Part shown: positions 27,808 through 35,444 of the stretch, in pieces
Layout: each line of letters starts with the position of its first letter
How positions within the stretch are numbered: position 1 is the first letter of the stretch
Virus record (IMG/VR): IMGVR_UViG_3300028920_000029
Location: 62,001 to 126,000 of that record
Direction: 5' to 3' (one strand)
Length of the DNA stretch: 64,000 nt
DNA from: a virus
Translations under genes and position numbers: made by a program
Notes under the pieces: model-generated
The model's database searches: none
What the model was told of the DNA's origin: nothing
What the model saw: only the letters and a program-made list of their open reading frames with translations

Positions 27808-28152
27808 CTACTTTTTTCCTAAGATTTTATACAACTCTTCATACATAGGTATATCTTTTTTATCCCACCCGTAATACTTTTGTCTTCTATCTTTTGAATG
27901 AACCATATAAAACTTACACTGTTGTCTGTGCCAGAATAAAAAGTATGAAGCTCTATGGTCAATATAAAATCCTAAGTACAACCAGGTATCATTTATAGTT
28001 ATCGGTAGTGCTGCGGATGGATTAGCTGTGTCCTTTGAGGAGCTCGATCCTACCGCACTACCAACAGCTAAACCAACGGCAAAGTTAGCACTAACCTGTG
28101 TAGGTAATGTAACAACTAACAAAATCAATAATACTAATGATAATCTTTTCAT
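27808..28152 (-). CDS. exported protein with signal peptide and Gly-zipper segment
   Basis: 114 residues. Residues 1-22 (MKRLSLVLLILLVVTLPTQV, then SANF) form a signal peptide. A Gly/Ala/Ser zipper follows (VGLAVGSAVGSSSS). The remainder is Tyr/Trp/Lys-rich, with FYIDHRASYFLFWHRQQCKF and a KDRRQKYYGWDKKD segment. It is the second secreted protein of this cluster. Envelope interaction or exclusion is a reasonable guess, not shown. Confidence 0.6.
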   Translation of the reverse strand: MKRLSLVLLILLVVTLPTQVSANFAVGLAVGSAVGSSSSKDTANPSAALPITINDTWLYLGFYIDHRASYFLFWHRQQCKFYMVHSKDRRQKYYGWDKKDIPMYEELYKILGKK

Positions 28153-28164
28153 CTCTTTACCTCC

Positions 28165-28671
28165 TTAGAATTTTACGCTAGGACCCATTGGTGGGCCCGA
28201 TAAAGCGCATGTAAACGAAAGATGTATATTATCTTTTGCTCCGTCTGGTCTTTCAGTTAGAGCACAGAACTTAAACTCCTTATGACTGTTGTTTGTTCTT
28301 GAAGTTAATATGCTTCCCGATAATATAACTGGAGTAAATTTGGCTGTGCGCATCCAAGTCACAATCCTGTCTACTATCTCAAGCGGACTCAATTTAAGTT
28401 TTGTGCCGTCGATGGTGCACTCTGCGGTGTCTATTTCATTCATGGTTACTAAACAAACAGCATACGCTAGCATCGCCCACATCACCCAGTTTGCATCTGA
28501 CTCCCACTTAGGATTATTCTTTGCAGTATCAATAAGGTAGTCCATAATATTGACAAAAGACTCCTTACGCTCTGCGTCCCACGCACTAACTATGTCTGGT
28601 ATGTACTTTTCAAATCTCATACTTAATACTTGAGCAGCGAATAGATGACCAGTATGTTTTATTTTACCCAT
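28165..28671 (-). CDS. unknown protein with possible ferredoxin-like C-terminal half
   Basis: 168 residues, starting at the ATG behind AGGTGTAAC; an upstream in-frame start would run into the neighbouring gene. The N-terminal half is helical and rather aromatic. The second half reads strand (AECTIDGTKLKL), helix starting SPLEIVDRIVTWMR, strand (PVILSGSIL), strand (FKFCAL), which resembles the recurrent strand-S/T-helix-strand module seen in many genes of this window. Function unknown. Confidence 0.5.
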   Translation of the reverse strand: MGKIKHTGHLFAAQVLSMRFEKYIPDIVSAWDAERKESFVNIMDYLIDTAKNNPKWESDANWVMWAMLAYAVCLVTMNEIDTAECTIDGTKLKLSPLEIVDRIVTWMRTAKFTPVILSGSILTSRTNNSHKEFKFCALTERPDGAKDNIHLSFTCALSGPPMGPSVKF

Positions 28672-28672
28672 G

Positions 28673-29161
28673 TTACACCTCGCAAACTTTGATGTCCGCG
28701 ACAAGGCTTATGTTATTCTTCTTCTTTAATGCGTTGTGTATATACATAAGAGCCTCATCCTTGGATATTCTAGATAAAAGGTATGGAGTATTTCTTGACA
28801 CCAGCTTAGGACTTACTACTATATCATCACCAGGAGAAAACCTTAATGTAAATGCCTTTCTATTCTTGTCCTTCATACTTAACGCAATAGATATGACATC
28901 TAAATAGGTGTAAGCTGTGTGTGTCTTACTACTATTTAGTACGTCCACCGCTTTCTTCACTCCACTGAACAAAGCGTAAGCAGAAGAATACTTAGACCTA
29001 AGTATCTTTGTACTGCACCTGAAGTATCCTTCCGACATCTCTAAGAAGTAAAAGATAGGTGGCCAGTTCTTGCTGGTATACACGCTATTCTTTATCGTGG
29101 ATACCACAAACTTCTCTAGGGTAAGTATGCTTTTAACTTTAACTCTAACTTTAACACCCAT
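28673..29161 (-). CDS. unknown protein, candidate member of the beta-alpha-beta small-protein group
   Basis: 162 residues behind GAGGAGGAAAAGCT. It starts with a basic strand (VKVRVKVKSIL). The C-terminus reads ISKDEALMYIHNALKKKNNI then SLVADIKV, i.e. a helix beginning S-x-D/E-E followed by an edge strand. That matches the second half of the recurrent module. Neighbouring genes of similar size share the trait. No known family. Confidence 0.5.
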   Translation of the reverse strand: MGVKVRVKVKSILTLEKFVVSTIKNSVYTSKNWPPIFYFLEMSEGYFRCSTKILRSKYSSAYALFSGVKKAVDVLNSSKTHTAYTYLDVISIALSMKDKNRKAFTLRFSPGDDIVVSPKLVSRNTPYLLSRISKDEALMYIHNALKKKNNISLVADIKVCEV

Positions 29162-29176
29162 AGCTTTTCCTCCTCG

Positions 29177-29713
29177 CTACTTTAACAGCTTTAGTATTAT
29201 GTTCTCTTCTTTTCTGTTATGCAATACTTTATAACATTCCTGTGGCGCAATGTCAATAATAAATTTATCTGTTTTAATACTCGCTTTTATTGCATGGTCG
29301 TATAATTCTCTGTCTGTTTTTTCTTTACCGTAAAATCTTCGTACCCACAAGGGAGCCGTAACCATATACAGTTTACCATTTACATATTGCTGATGCACTA
29401 CGGTCGCCCTAACCCTCCTATTATTTGCTGTAAATATGTACAGGAATGGAAGACCAGACGTGAAACCATTAGGTAGTTTCTTAGCAGATGAAATAGATTT
29501 AAAGTTATTCCTAAAGGTTTCAAACTTATCGTAGTCCAACTTAAGTTTCTTTAGGCACAGCCCCCACTTGCGGATACGATGTTTCTTTGCTTCTTTTATC
29601 TTATCACTTAAAGCAAACTTAGTCTTCTTCTCTATACTTGAGTAGTCTGCTAGCTTGTCTGCTGTTATAGTAATCTCAATGTCATACTTCGATTGTACAA
29701 AATTAAATGCCAT
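29177..29713 (-). CDS. unknown basic protein
   Basis: 178 residues from the ATG that overlaps the preceding stop by 11 bp; two earlier ATGs in frame lie inside that gene. It begins with strands (FVQSKYDIEITITADKL) followed by a Lys-rich helix. A C-terminal half follows with VRATVVHQQYVNGKLYMV strands and a terminal helix. Net positive. Not recognised. Confidence 0.5.
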   Translation of the reverse strand: MAFNFVQSKYDIEITITADKLADYSSIEKKTKFALSDKIKEAKKHRIRKWGLCLKKLKLDYDKFETFRNNFKSISSAKKLPNGFTSGLPFLYIFTANNRRVRATVVHQQYVNGKLYMVTAPLWVRRFYGKEKTDRELYDHAIKASIKTDKFIIDIAPQECYKVLHNRKEENIILKLLK

Positions 29714-30008
29714 CGGGTAACTCCGATACATACAGAACAAACCCAGTTGCGAATGCCCATATAACTAAGAATATCAGGTAGTGAACTATACAGTTCCTTA
29801 TTACCTGAGCCCTGGGAATGAGCGCATTCTGCAGTGCGTCTGGAACGAGGATGAAGATGTGGCAGAAGGTAAAGAATATCGCAAACAGAACCATGCCAAA
29901 CACCGCTCCGTTTGCGTCTGCACAAGCTACCCCGAACTCCAGTATACCCATCAGAATATCAAGCACCCACCTGATGCCATTAAATATAGACTCGTATATG
30001 CTATTCAT
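29703..30008 (-). CDS. small membrane protein, about three transmembrane helices
   Basis: 101 residues from the ATG behind GAGGAGAGGATAACG; the longer ORF upstream overlaps another gene and lacks a site. Hydrophobic helices lie near 14-35, 42-62 and 76-97 (for example VFGMVLFAIFFTFCHIFILV). Holin-like in size and topology, but unlinked to any endolysin here, so function is left open. Confidence 0.55.
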   Translation of the reverse strand: MNSIYESIFNGIRWVLDILMGILEFGVACADANGAVFGMVLFAIFFTFCHIFILVPDALQNALIPRAQVIRNCIVHYLIFLVIWAFATGFVLYVSELPDGI

Positions 30009-30237
30009 CGTTATCCTCTCCTCTCTTTTTTGGAGGTACAACTTCTGCGTCCACTGTATCAAAGCAATAGATTGGGTCAAACAACTCCGTGTTAACAACC
30101 TTCCTAACCATTACAGCACAGTCGTTAGGCTTATCAGTTTTGCCATACAACACACCGTCTTTATCTTTGAGCGCGCTTACATTATGGTGTGCCACTACGG
30201 CGTACTCGTCGGGAATATTAAACTTTACTTTCTTCAT
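30001..30237 (-). CDS. unknown 78-residue acidic-tailed protein
   Basis: Strand-rich (VKFNIPDEYAVVAHHNV, CAVMVRKVV) with a charged tail KKRGEDNDE. Its 3' end overlaps the start of the membrane-protein gene by 8 bp. The gene is preceded by a structured intergenic element (30267-30323). No family recognised. Confidence 0.55.
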   Translation of the reverse strand: MKKVKFNIPDEYAVVAHHNVSALKDKDGVLYGKTDKPNDCAVMVRKVVNTELFDPIYCFDTVDAEVVPPKKRGEDNDE

Positions 30238-30266
30238 GTTACACCTCCTAAGTTTTTATGAGTCCA

Positions 30267-30323
30267 GGTCGGGGGCAGGACGTACTACAGCGAGGGAGTT
30301 CACTTCGCCTGCCCTCTTCGACC
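30267..30323 (-). ncRNA. structured intergenic RNA element
   Basis: On the minus strand GGTCG-AAGA-GGGCAGG (30308-30323) can pair with CCTGCCC-C-CGACC (30267-30279). The long loop contains a GCGA/TCGC inner hairpin. The element lies in the 97-bp gap upstream of the 78-residue gene. No uridine run follows, so a simple intrinsic terminator is unlikely; a processing site, RNA stabiliser or leader switch is possible. Confidence 0.45.
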
Positions 30324-30334
30324 CTATCGTAATA

Positions 30335-30661
30335 CTATCCGCGCTGAAGTTTCTTTATGCGCGTGATTTCTTTGTCGATCTTACCAGTAGCTCTTGTATA
30401 CTTCTTCCTTAACTGTTTCTTCTGAAGAAGTAACTGCTCAATCACAAGACTGAACGCCGTCTTGGTGTCTGGATCCCAGCCTATGTCGTTTGATATCTCT
30501 TTCTTCTTTCTTCTGTACCACTTTCTGCTTACCTTGGACTGGTATGCTTTCTTGCATGTCGGGCACAGCTCCCTAAGTGTCGGCACTGTCTTTCCTTTCT
30601 TTCTTGCAACTGCAATACAGCTTGAGCAAAGGTCTTTCTCTTTCAGGTTTTTACTGGCCAT
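30335..30661 (-). CDS. zinc-finger protein with basic helical tail
   Basis: 108 residues. CSSC at 12-15 and CPTC at 33-36 make a CxxC...CxxC finger. It is followed by a very basic region (VSRKWYRRKKKEI) and a coiled-coil end (LLLQKKQLRKKY). This composition fits a nucleic-acid-binding protein. Strong SD TAGGAGGTTCCACG. The fold resembles phage recombination-endonuclease-like ribbons only superficially; no catalytic residues are seen. Confidence 0.6.
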   Translation of the reverse strand: MASKNLKEKDLCSSCIAVARKKGKTVPTLRELCPTCKKAYQSKVSRKWYRRKKKEISNDIGWDPDTKTAFSLVIEQLLLQKKQLRKKYTRATGKIDKEITRIKKLQRG

Positions 30662-30672
30662 CGTGGAACCTC

Positions 30673-31188
30673 CTAAGGTTTTAGTTGTAACGCTACATCC
30701 AAAGTTAAAAATGGATAATGCCGTCTTTCTTTTCTAACTTTTTCTAATACTTGCTCTGCAACACTTTTATCCTCACGTCCGTTAGTTTCTTTTGGAATTT
30801 CCATGTCTATTTTTTTACATTCATATATGTTCGAACCCTCCTTTCCGTCCCCGTGACATACATCATAAAACGTTACGTCTTTCAAGGAGAAATATTTAGA
30901 TTTTATATTTAGTATGTTATTAAGTAATGCTATGATTGTAGTATCCAATAGTTCGGTAACATCTAACGTTGCGTATAGTACAATACGCGAGTTCTTAATG
31001 CTTGACCTGTAAACACTAAAGTTATTTAACTCCGTATGTTCTTCTTGCAGCGATTTTAACAGTGCGTCTTCACATCTTGGGAATACTGCTGAATTCTCAT
31101 TAAACGTTCTGTAGCGAGTCATGTCAAGTTTTGTATCTGAAGCTTCGATAGCCTCAACTAACTTAAAAACATCTGATAGTTTACTCAT
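30673..31188 (-). CDS. predicted ferredoxin-like-fold protein of the recurrent small-protein group
   Basis: 171 residues. After a helical N-terminus the order reads strand (RIVLYATLDV), helix beginning with LDTTIIALLNNIL, strand (DVTFYDVCH), strand (YECKKIDMEI), helix (VAEQVLEKVRKER) and strand (FLTLDVALQL). This is a beta-alpha-beta-beta-alpha-beta layout with the T-T at the first helix start seen repeatedly in this window. SD is weak (CCAGAAG), and the start overlaps the upstream micro-gene by 8 bp, suggesting coupling. Confidence 0.5.
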   Translation of the reverse strand: MSKLSDVFKLVEAIEASDTKLDMTRYRTFNENSAVFPRCEDALLKSLQEEHTELNNFSVYRSSIKNSRIVLYATLDVTELLDTTIIALLNNILNIKSKYFSLKDVTFYDVCHGDGKEGSNIYECKKIDMEIPKETNGREDKSVAEQVLEKVRKERRHYPFLTLDVALQLKP

Positions 31189-31303
31189 CTTCTGGACACT
31201 CAGTTAGTTGGTCTATGTATTCCTCAGCTACCTCACACCAGTAACCACCAACTTCGTCATGGTCACACGCAGAACACTCATCGTTTATTAACGGACAATA
31301 CAT
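31181..31303 (-). CDS. 40-residue cysteine-rich microprotein
   Basis: Short ORF behind GGGAGGTAAACAAA. Five cysteines (MYCPLINDECSACDHD, then WCEVAEE and a CPEDE end) and a His could bind one zinc. It overlaps the next gene by 8 bp. Acidic overall. The compact spacing and perfect SD support translation. Confidence 0.55.
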   Translation of the reverse strand: MYCPLINDECSACDHDEVGGYWCEVAEEYIDQLTECPEDE

Positions 31304-31308
31304 TTTGT

Positions 31309-31479
31309 TTACCTCCCTAATATTGTTAAGGTTTCATCCTTAACGCAGTCTTCGTATCCAACTCTCGGACCACTTACGTACTTAATCTGTACCCACTCTC
31401 CAGCGAACGCAAGTACTTCTGCTTGCCACCCAAACTTATTTATTACTGTGTCCCCTAGCATTGCCCATGATCCGTCCAT
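31309..31479 (-). CDS. 56-residue SH3-like barrel candidate
   Basis: ORF behind GAGGTAAAGTG. The sequence reads as five short strands (GDTVINKF, WQAEVLAFAG, EWVQIKYV, VGYEDCV, ETLTIL), a pattern typical of small SH3 or KOW-like barrels. Its terminal codons GGG AGG TAA form the SD of the next microgene. Function unknown. Confidence 0.55.
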   Translation of the reverse strand: MDGSWAMLGDTVINKFGWQAEVLAFAGEWVQIKYVSGPRVGYEDCVKDETLTILGR

Positions 31480-31491
31480 CACTTTACCTCC

Positions 31492-31866
31492 TCAAAATGG
31501 TATGATGTATACTCTCAATTTAGATTTTATAAAACGTACTATACACTCTTCAGACCTAGACTCAGTATCAAATCTTGAGTTGTTTAGCGATACTACCACA
31601 TTATATATCCCACTAATAGACTTAATAAACGACTTGATATACTCTATTATTTTTAGGGAGGTCGATACATGTAACTCCCTAAACGTTATAGATATAGAAA
31701 CAAACTCGTATATCGTATCCTCCTTACTATACAATTTAACTTTTACATTTGGATGTCCCTTAAATTTTGTAGCAATATACTTACATAATATATAGTCTTT
31801 ACCTCTGGTAGTATGTAAGTATTCTCTATCAACATCCTTAACTCTTAGCTTTGGCAATCTTTGCAC
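31492..31866 (-). CDS. predicted ferredoxin-like-fold protein of the recurrent small-protein group
   Basis: 124 residues with a GTG start behind GAGGAG. Strand (FVSISITFREL), helix starting with STSLKIIEYIKSFI, strand (YNVVVSLN), then RSEECIVRFIKS helix and a final strand (KLRVYIIPF). This closely follows the strand-S/T-x-S/T-helix-strand...helix-strand order shared by many genes here. No known family name. Confidence 0.5.
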   Translation of the reverse strand: MQRLPKLRVKDVDREYLHTTRGKDYILCKYIATKFKGHPNVKVKLYSKEDTIYEFVSISITFRELHVSTSLKIIEYIKSFIKSISGIYNVVVSLNNSRFDTESRSEECIVRFIKSKLRVYIIPF

Positions 31867-31870
31867 CTCA

Positions 31871-31906
31871 CTACACTCCTCTGCTAAACAATCCTAGTGG
31901 CTTCAT
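31871..31906 (-). CDS. 11-codon micro-ORF, possible coupling peptide
   Basis: ATG with GGAGGTAAAGAA upstream, overlapping the preceding stop by 4 bp, encoding MKPLGLFSRGV. It ends 5 bp before the next gene's GTG. It may only serve to carry ribosomes across the junction. Confidence 0.3.
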   Translation of the reverse strand: MKPLGLFSRGV

Positions 31907-32130
31907 TTCTTTACCTCCTTTGTTTCTATAGGCCTTAACAAATGGTTAACGAATTTTCTCGTACTATTTACTCTTTTCTTGTAGTCCTGTATCAGTCTGT
32001 GTTGCACATCTACTGCTTGTTGTAGCGCACTGTAGTTCTTTTCTACAAGTTTTGGATTATTCTTTATCATTTTACGCACTTCAATCCATGAGTATCTTTT
32101 AAAGTGCGGTGCTGTTTTGCTGCGTGCCAT
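31903..32130 (-). CDS. small basic helical protein
   Basis: 75 residues, rich in Lys/Arg and Gln, with helices near 15-35 and 38-60 (YSALQQAVDVQHRLIQDYKK). The ATG sits behind GGAGGATATGTG and shares a base with the ligase stop, so it is likely made together with the ligase. DNA binding is possible from charge alone. Not recognised. Confidence 0.55.
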   Translation of the reverse strand: MARSKTAPHFKRYSWIEVRKMIKNNPKLVEKNYSALQQAVDVQHRLIQDYKKRVNSTRKFVNHLLRPIETKEVKK

Positions 32131-33254
32131 CACATATCCTCCTTTGATCTAAACCCTTTGAGTACAGGGAATCTTGGTATTCCATCTGGTGACTTCTCTT
32201 GATACTTAACCGTAGCAAGTTTTCCAAGGTAGTTATTTTTTTCCACCCAAATTTTAGCCTTCTCTTTGTCAGTCATTGCTGGTCTAGCCTCAAAGGTTTT
32301 AGCGTCACCGTTAACTATTACCTCGCACACCGCAGCTCCAAGCTTACCCTCATCGTGCTTCTCACTAGTCCACCCGACTACCTTAAACTCCTCATCCTTA
32401 AAGGACTTAACCTTTAAGATATCCATCGACCTTTTATGTGTATAGTGCCCAGCTCCTAACCTGATGATAGCTCCTTCGTATCCTTCCTCTACATATTTCT
32501 TGTGGTATTCATCTACCTGGTTGGGAGATATGACCTCATCCTTTACCACCTTAACAGCTTTGTTAGGCTTAATTGACCTAAGGTGATTTCTCCTGTAGCT
32601 CCAATTCTCTTTGTTAAGTACGTCAAATATGTGGTACTGCATAGTCTTTGCCAGCGCAGTATCAACGTTCTTGTTGCTCCTTATTATAGTCTGCATCTCG
32701 TTGAACGTCTTGCCTTCGGCAAACAACTCTCCATCCACCCACTCAATATCTCCACGTAACTTAGCGCACGCCCCCTTAACTTCCTCTCCTATAAAACTTA
32801 GGTGCGCTATCTCTTTCCTGCTGCGGGAGTAGAGTTTGCCAGTCCTTACATTACACAACGCCCTGTTTCCGTCAAGCTTTGGCTGTACATAAATCTCTGT
32901 GCAAGCGTCCACTCTCTTTTTATACTTATCATAAGTGTTACAAAGCATAGGTTGTGGTATGTCGTAGTGAGTTTCCTGTGCTGTCTCGCTGGTTGTCTCC
33001 AGCTTTCCAGATATTATCTTGTAGTCCTTGTCCAGTTTCTTCCTTGCTTTTACTTCTGCTTCAAATACTGCCTGCTCCTCTGGAGTAGTGGCGTTAGCTC
33101 TGCCCTCGTTCTTACCTTTGGTATACTTAACCACCTTGGTTTGTTTCTTACCATCTTTGTATCCCCACTCGTAAGTTACGGTAGTGCCGTCAATGGTTGC
33201 TTTCCAGATGGCAGGCTTGCCGCTCTCATTCTTTTCAAGAAGTATAGTTTTCAT
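32130..33254 (-). CDS. ATP-dependent DNA ligase
   Basis: About 374 residues. Nucleotidyltransferase motif I is KLDGNR (Lys near 126, the adenylation site). WVDGELFAEG, EGAIIRLG and ILKVKSF correspond to motifs III/IV and V. The first 80 residues resemble a WGR-like domain (TYEWGYKDGKKQTKVVKY), as in some other phage ligases. The C-terminal OB domain is compact. It seals nicks in phage DNA replication or repair. Start: ATG behind GGGGGTG; a GTG two codons earlier overlaps the upstream stop and is an alternative. Confidence 0.92.
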   Translation of the reverse strand: MKTILLEKNESGKPAIWKATIDGTTVTYEWGYKDGKKQTKVVKYTKGKNEGRANATTPEEQAVFEAEVKARKKLDKDYKIISGKLETTSETAQETHYDIPQPMLCNTYDKYKKRVDACTEIYVQPKLDGNRALCNVRTGKLYSRSRKEIAHLSFIGEEVKGACAKLRGDIEWVDGELFAEGKTFNEMQTIIRSNKNVDTALAKTMQYHIFDVLNKENWSYRRNHLRSIKPNKAVKVVKDEVISPNQVDEYHKKYVEEGYEGAIIRLGAGHYTHKRSMDILKVKSFKDEEFKVVGWTSEKHDEGKLGAAVCEVIVNGDAKTFEARPAMTDKEKAKIWVEKNNYLGKLATVKYQEKSPDGIPRFPVLKGFRSKEDM

Positions 33255-33256
33255 CG

Positions 33257-33805
33257 TCACACCCCCGCCTTAGTAGATGCGCCAAATCTAAGAAATTTGT
33301 ATTTCCTAGTAGTAACCCAGTCTTTATCTGTGCCATCTAAAATCCTAAGTAATCTTAAGGGTTCTATTACAAGGCTAAGTTTAGCGCTAGCCACGCAGCT
33401 ATCTGTAATAAAGGAATACCTAGCTAAACGTTTGTCGGAATCCATGCAAGATAAATCGTGAAAGCGTGTGACAAGTTCTAACTTATCTTTGTTTGTTAAT
33501 TTGTAACTAATTTCTCCATCAAACATATTGGTAAATAAAAAGTCTACTATCTTTTCGATAGTTGATATACCAAGACCCTTTAAGTCTATACGTATATACA
33601 AGCTGGCATTTATAGAATTGAGTTTGGTTACCGTCGCCTTCTTAAAAATGGGGTAAGTTTCTACTAGCTTTTCAAACATAAACTTAGGAACTTTCTTGGT
33701 GAACTTCGGCTTTAGCTCAACGGCTGAGCGTGTGTTCGCTTTAAATAGTATGTTAATTAGTACCACAATCGCTATTACTAGTACAATATTAAATACAATA
33801 GTCAT
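33257..33805 (-). CDS. membrane-anchored protein with strand-S/T-helix module
   Basis: 182 residues. Residues 3-21 are one transmembrane helix (IVFNIVLVIAIVVLINILF). The soluble part includes a strand (ASLYIRIDLKGLG), then a helix starting ISTIEKIVDFLF and a strand (EISYKL), echoing the recurrent module of this window. A C-terminal basic strand region follows. SD AGGAGGTAAAGAA. Immediately upstream of the ligase gene; no known family. Confidence 0.55.
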   Translation of the reverse strand: MTIVFNIVLVIAIVVLINILFKANTRSAVELKPKFTKKVPKFMFEKLVETYPIFKKATVTKLNSINASLYIRIDLKGLGISTIEKIVDFLFTNMFDGEISYKLTNKDKLELVTRFHDLSCMDSDKRLARYSFITDSCVASAKLSLVIEPLRLLRILDGTDKDWVTTRKYKFLRFGASTKAGV

Positions 33806-33816
33806 TTCTTTACCTC

Positions 33817-34116
33817 CTAATGATACGTTATTTTTTTCTTCTCGTCGTCAGGTTTATCTTCCTCTTCCAAGTTGTCAGTAGCTCCCCTTCTTAACTTGGC
33901 TATCTCATCTTTAACGCTAACACCTAAGGACTCTTTAAGTATTCTTTCTCCTACTGCTGAGGTAAGCGCTACCACATCCTGTGGAGTACCTATGATAAGC
34001 TCACTAACTTGACCGTCCTTATCATCTTTAATGATACACACTACGGATACTCCGTCAGTTTCCTTGACCTTATCATACAGCTCCTGTGCTTTCAGCTGGA
34101 TAGATTTAGCTACCAT
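33817..34116 (-). CDS. unknown small acidic-tailed protein
   Basis: 99 residues: helix, strand (GVSVVCIIKD), strand (VSELIIGTPQ), helix (DVVALTSAVGERILKESLG), then a charged tail (EEEDKPDDEKKK). The order is roughly alpha-beta-beta-alpha. SD CAGGAGGTAAGTA. It abuts the upstream gene by one base. Not recognised. Confidence 0.5.
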   Translation of the reverse strand: MVAKSIQLKAQELYDKVKETDGVSVVCIIKDDKDGQVSELIIGTPQDVVALTSAVGERILKESLGVSVKDEIAKLRRGATDNLEEEDKPDDEKKKITYH

Positions 34117-34556
34117 TACTTACCTCCTGAAATGTGTTTGAGCCTGACACCTATTGCTGAGAACCACGCACCGATACCATACTCCAGCAAAATTTTTCCC
34201 AGTGGTTTTTCAAGCTTCTCTTTTTCTTTTATCATTTCCTCTTTAGCTTTGATAATACTCTGCGCCCTGTCAATGTGAGCCTCAGTTATGTATTGCCTCT
34301 TCTTTAACTCCCTTAATATCTTTGGCTTGTTGGACTGAAGTAGCTGGGCAATAGTATACCACTCCTCGTGGTGCATCTCTACTGTCCTCTCCTCCCAGCC
34401 ATCGTGATAAGACTGAACTAAGTCTGCTACTCTCACCACCCTGCGCTCATCCTTATCCCAGAAGTATGTTTCAGTACCCTCGTCATTCACACCGCAGGGT
34501 AACTCCTTTAACTTCCTCCAGTGTTTTGGTATATCACCTACTCCTTTATACATCAT
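34116..34556 (-). CDS. unknown protein with central coiled coil
   Basis: 146 residues from the ATG behind GAGGTGGTACCT. An N-terminal Trp/Asp/Glu-rich domain (TETYFWDKDERRVVRVAD) precedes a charged helix of about 50 residues (AQSIIKAKEEMIKEKEKLEK). It closes with an amphipathic helix (ILLEYGIGAWFSAIGVRLK). No motif that names a function. Confidence 0.5.
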   Translation of the reverse strand: MMYKGVGDIPKHWRKLKELPCGVNDEGTETYFWDKDERRVVRVADLVQSYHDGWEERTVEMHHEEWYTIAQLLQSNKPKILRELKKRQYITEAHIDRAQSIIKAKEEMIKEKEKLEKPLGKILLEYGIGAWFSAIGVRLKHISGGK

Positions 34557-34574
34557 AGGTACCACCTCATTTCT

Positions 34575-34892
34575 TTAGAAGTGTGGGTCCCAGTATGCTC
34601 TGCGATGCCCAAGTCCTATACTTGCACCGCTCTTCATACCACTACCCTGTTCTATCCAACGTCCGTTCTTTCTTAACGTGTATGTCCTAACCCTTCCGTT
34701 TGGATTTGGTGAGTACTCATAAGTTTTATTCTCACTCTGTCCATTCTTGTCGGTTCTTTTGTAGTTATCATCTCTAACTCTTATAAGTTTCTTATTGGTG
34801 GACACGAAAACAACGGTGGCTGGGTAACAGTCAGAACCCGCTCCCCACGTTGCTCCCATCCCCAGCTCTGGTATTACTGGTGTCTTATTCAT
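34575..34892 (-). CDS. small beta-rich protein, first gene after a promoter
   Basis: 105 residues from the ATG behind AAGGAGGCACGGT. A Gly-rich start (MGATWGAGSDCYPATVVFV) and strands with basic residues suggest a compact barrel. A very good sigma70-type promoter lies directly upstream, so this gene probably opens a transcription unit that includes the ligase. No family recognised. Confidence 0.6.
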   Translation of the reverse strand: MNKTPVIPELGMGATWGAGSDCYPATVVFVSTNKKLIRVRDDNYKRTDKNGQSENKTYEYSPNPNGRVRTYTLRKNGRWIEQGSGMKSGASIGLGHRRAYWDPHF

Positions 34893-34911
34893 ACCGTGCC
34901 TCCTTAGTATA

Positions 34912-34939
34912 ATTATACTTACTTTATTCAAAATGTCAA
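34912..34939 (-). promoter_or_regulatory. sigma70-type promoter
   Basis: TTGACA, 16-bp spacer, TATAAT on the minus strand, 19 bp upstream of the start codon. Both hexamers are perfect. The spacer begins TTTTGA, as in two other promoters of this window. Confidence 0.85.
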
Positions 34940-34996
34940 GAAGTATTTTTAAGATGGTCTATCTCTTGCACTAGCGTATCAATGGTTGCATACCAG

Positions 34997-35218
34997 TTAC
35001 TCCCAAGAAAGTATTGTTTTACACTTAGGACAGGAGAAACTATCTTCTGGTTGCGTAGGCATATTAGGAGTATCAATCTCAATGTTACCGTAATCCACAT
35101 CAGCTATGCCTTCCTCACCGAGCGTAACAAACTCCTCTTTTACCTTACCAGTTTCATACTCCCACTCTCTCTTAACGTCTAGGTAGTCTATCTTTTTACC
35201 ACAAAATGGACATATCAT
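34997..35218 (-). CDS. zinc-ribbon microprotein
   Basis: 73 residues from the ATG behind GGAGGTGTAAT. CPFC at the N-terminus and CPKC near the C-terminus form a split ribbon with an acidic middle (EEGIADVDYGNIEIDTPN). Such ribbons are typical of small nucleic-acid or RNA-polymerase-interacting proteins. Next to other cysteine-pair microproteins. Confidence 0.6.
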   Translation of the reverse strand: MICPFCGKKIDYLDVKREWEYETGKVKEEFVTLGEEGIADVDYGNIEIDTPNMPTQPEDSFSCPKCKTILSWE

Positions 35219-35219
35219 A

Positions 35220-35444
35220 TTACACCTCCAACAGTGTGACATCATCACAGTTATCTTTTAGGATAATAAACACATCATTCCACGCAGTAATTTTTTGCTT
35301 AACGTGTTTAATAGCGCAAGGGATACATACGTAATAAGGTTTAATTTTCATTACCTTTTCACCCTTGTGCATCTCACGTTTACATCTAGCGCAAGGCATC
35401 GGTGTGCTAGTATTGACTACTGTTACCGAGTAGTCGTCAGTCAT
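35220..35444 (-). CDS. CxxC...CxxCAxK microprotein (paralogue family)
   Basis: 74 residues. CARC, a spacer of about 20 residues with a Lys-rich turn (MHKGEKVMKI), then CIPCAIKHVKQKI. Four other genes here share this pattern: CxxC, strand-like spacer, C-[IV]-x-C-A-[IT]-K, then an amphipathic helix. Probably one zinc ion per chain. Function unknown; the family is named here only by its motif. Confidence 0.65.
   Translation of the reverse strand: MTDDYSVTVVNTSTPMPCARCKREMHKGEKVMKIKPYYVCIPCAIKHVKQKITAWNDVFIILKDNCDDVTLLEV

Noticed and set aside
29703-30008. holin
   Set aside because: Topology is compatible, but size and helices alone do not identify a holin and no lysis gene is adjacent.
30267-30323. 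intrinsic terminator
   Set aside because: The stem is strong, but no uridine run follows on either strand.
32802-33461. 219-codon plus-strand ORF
   Set aside because: It is antisense to the ligase gene and its neighbour, which have clear motifs and ribosome binding sites; no SD precedes it.
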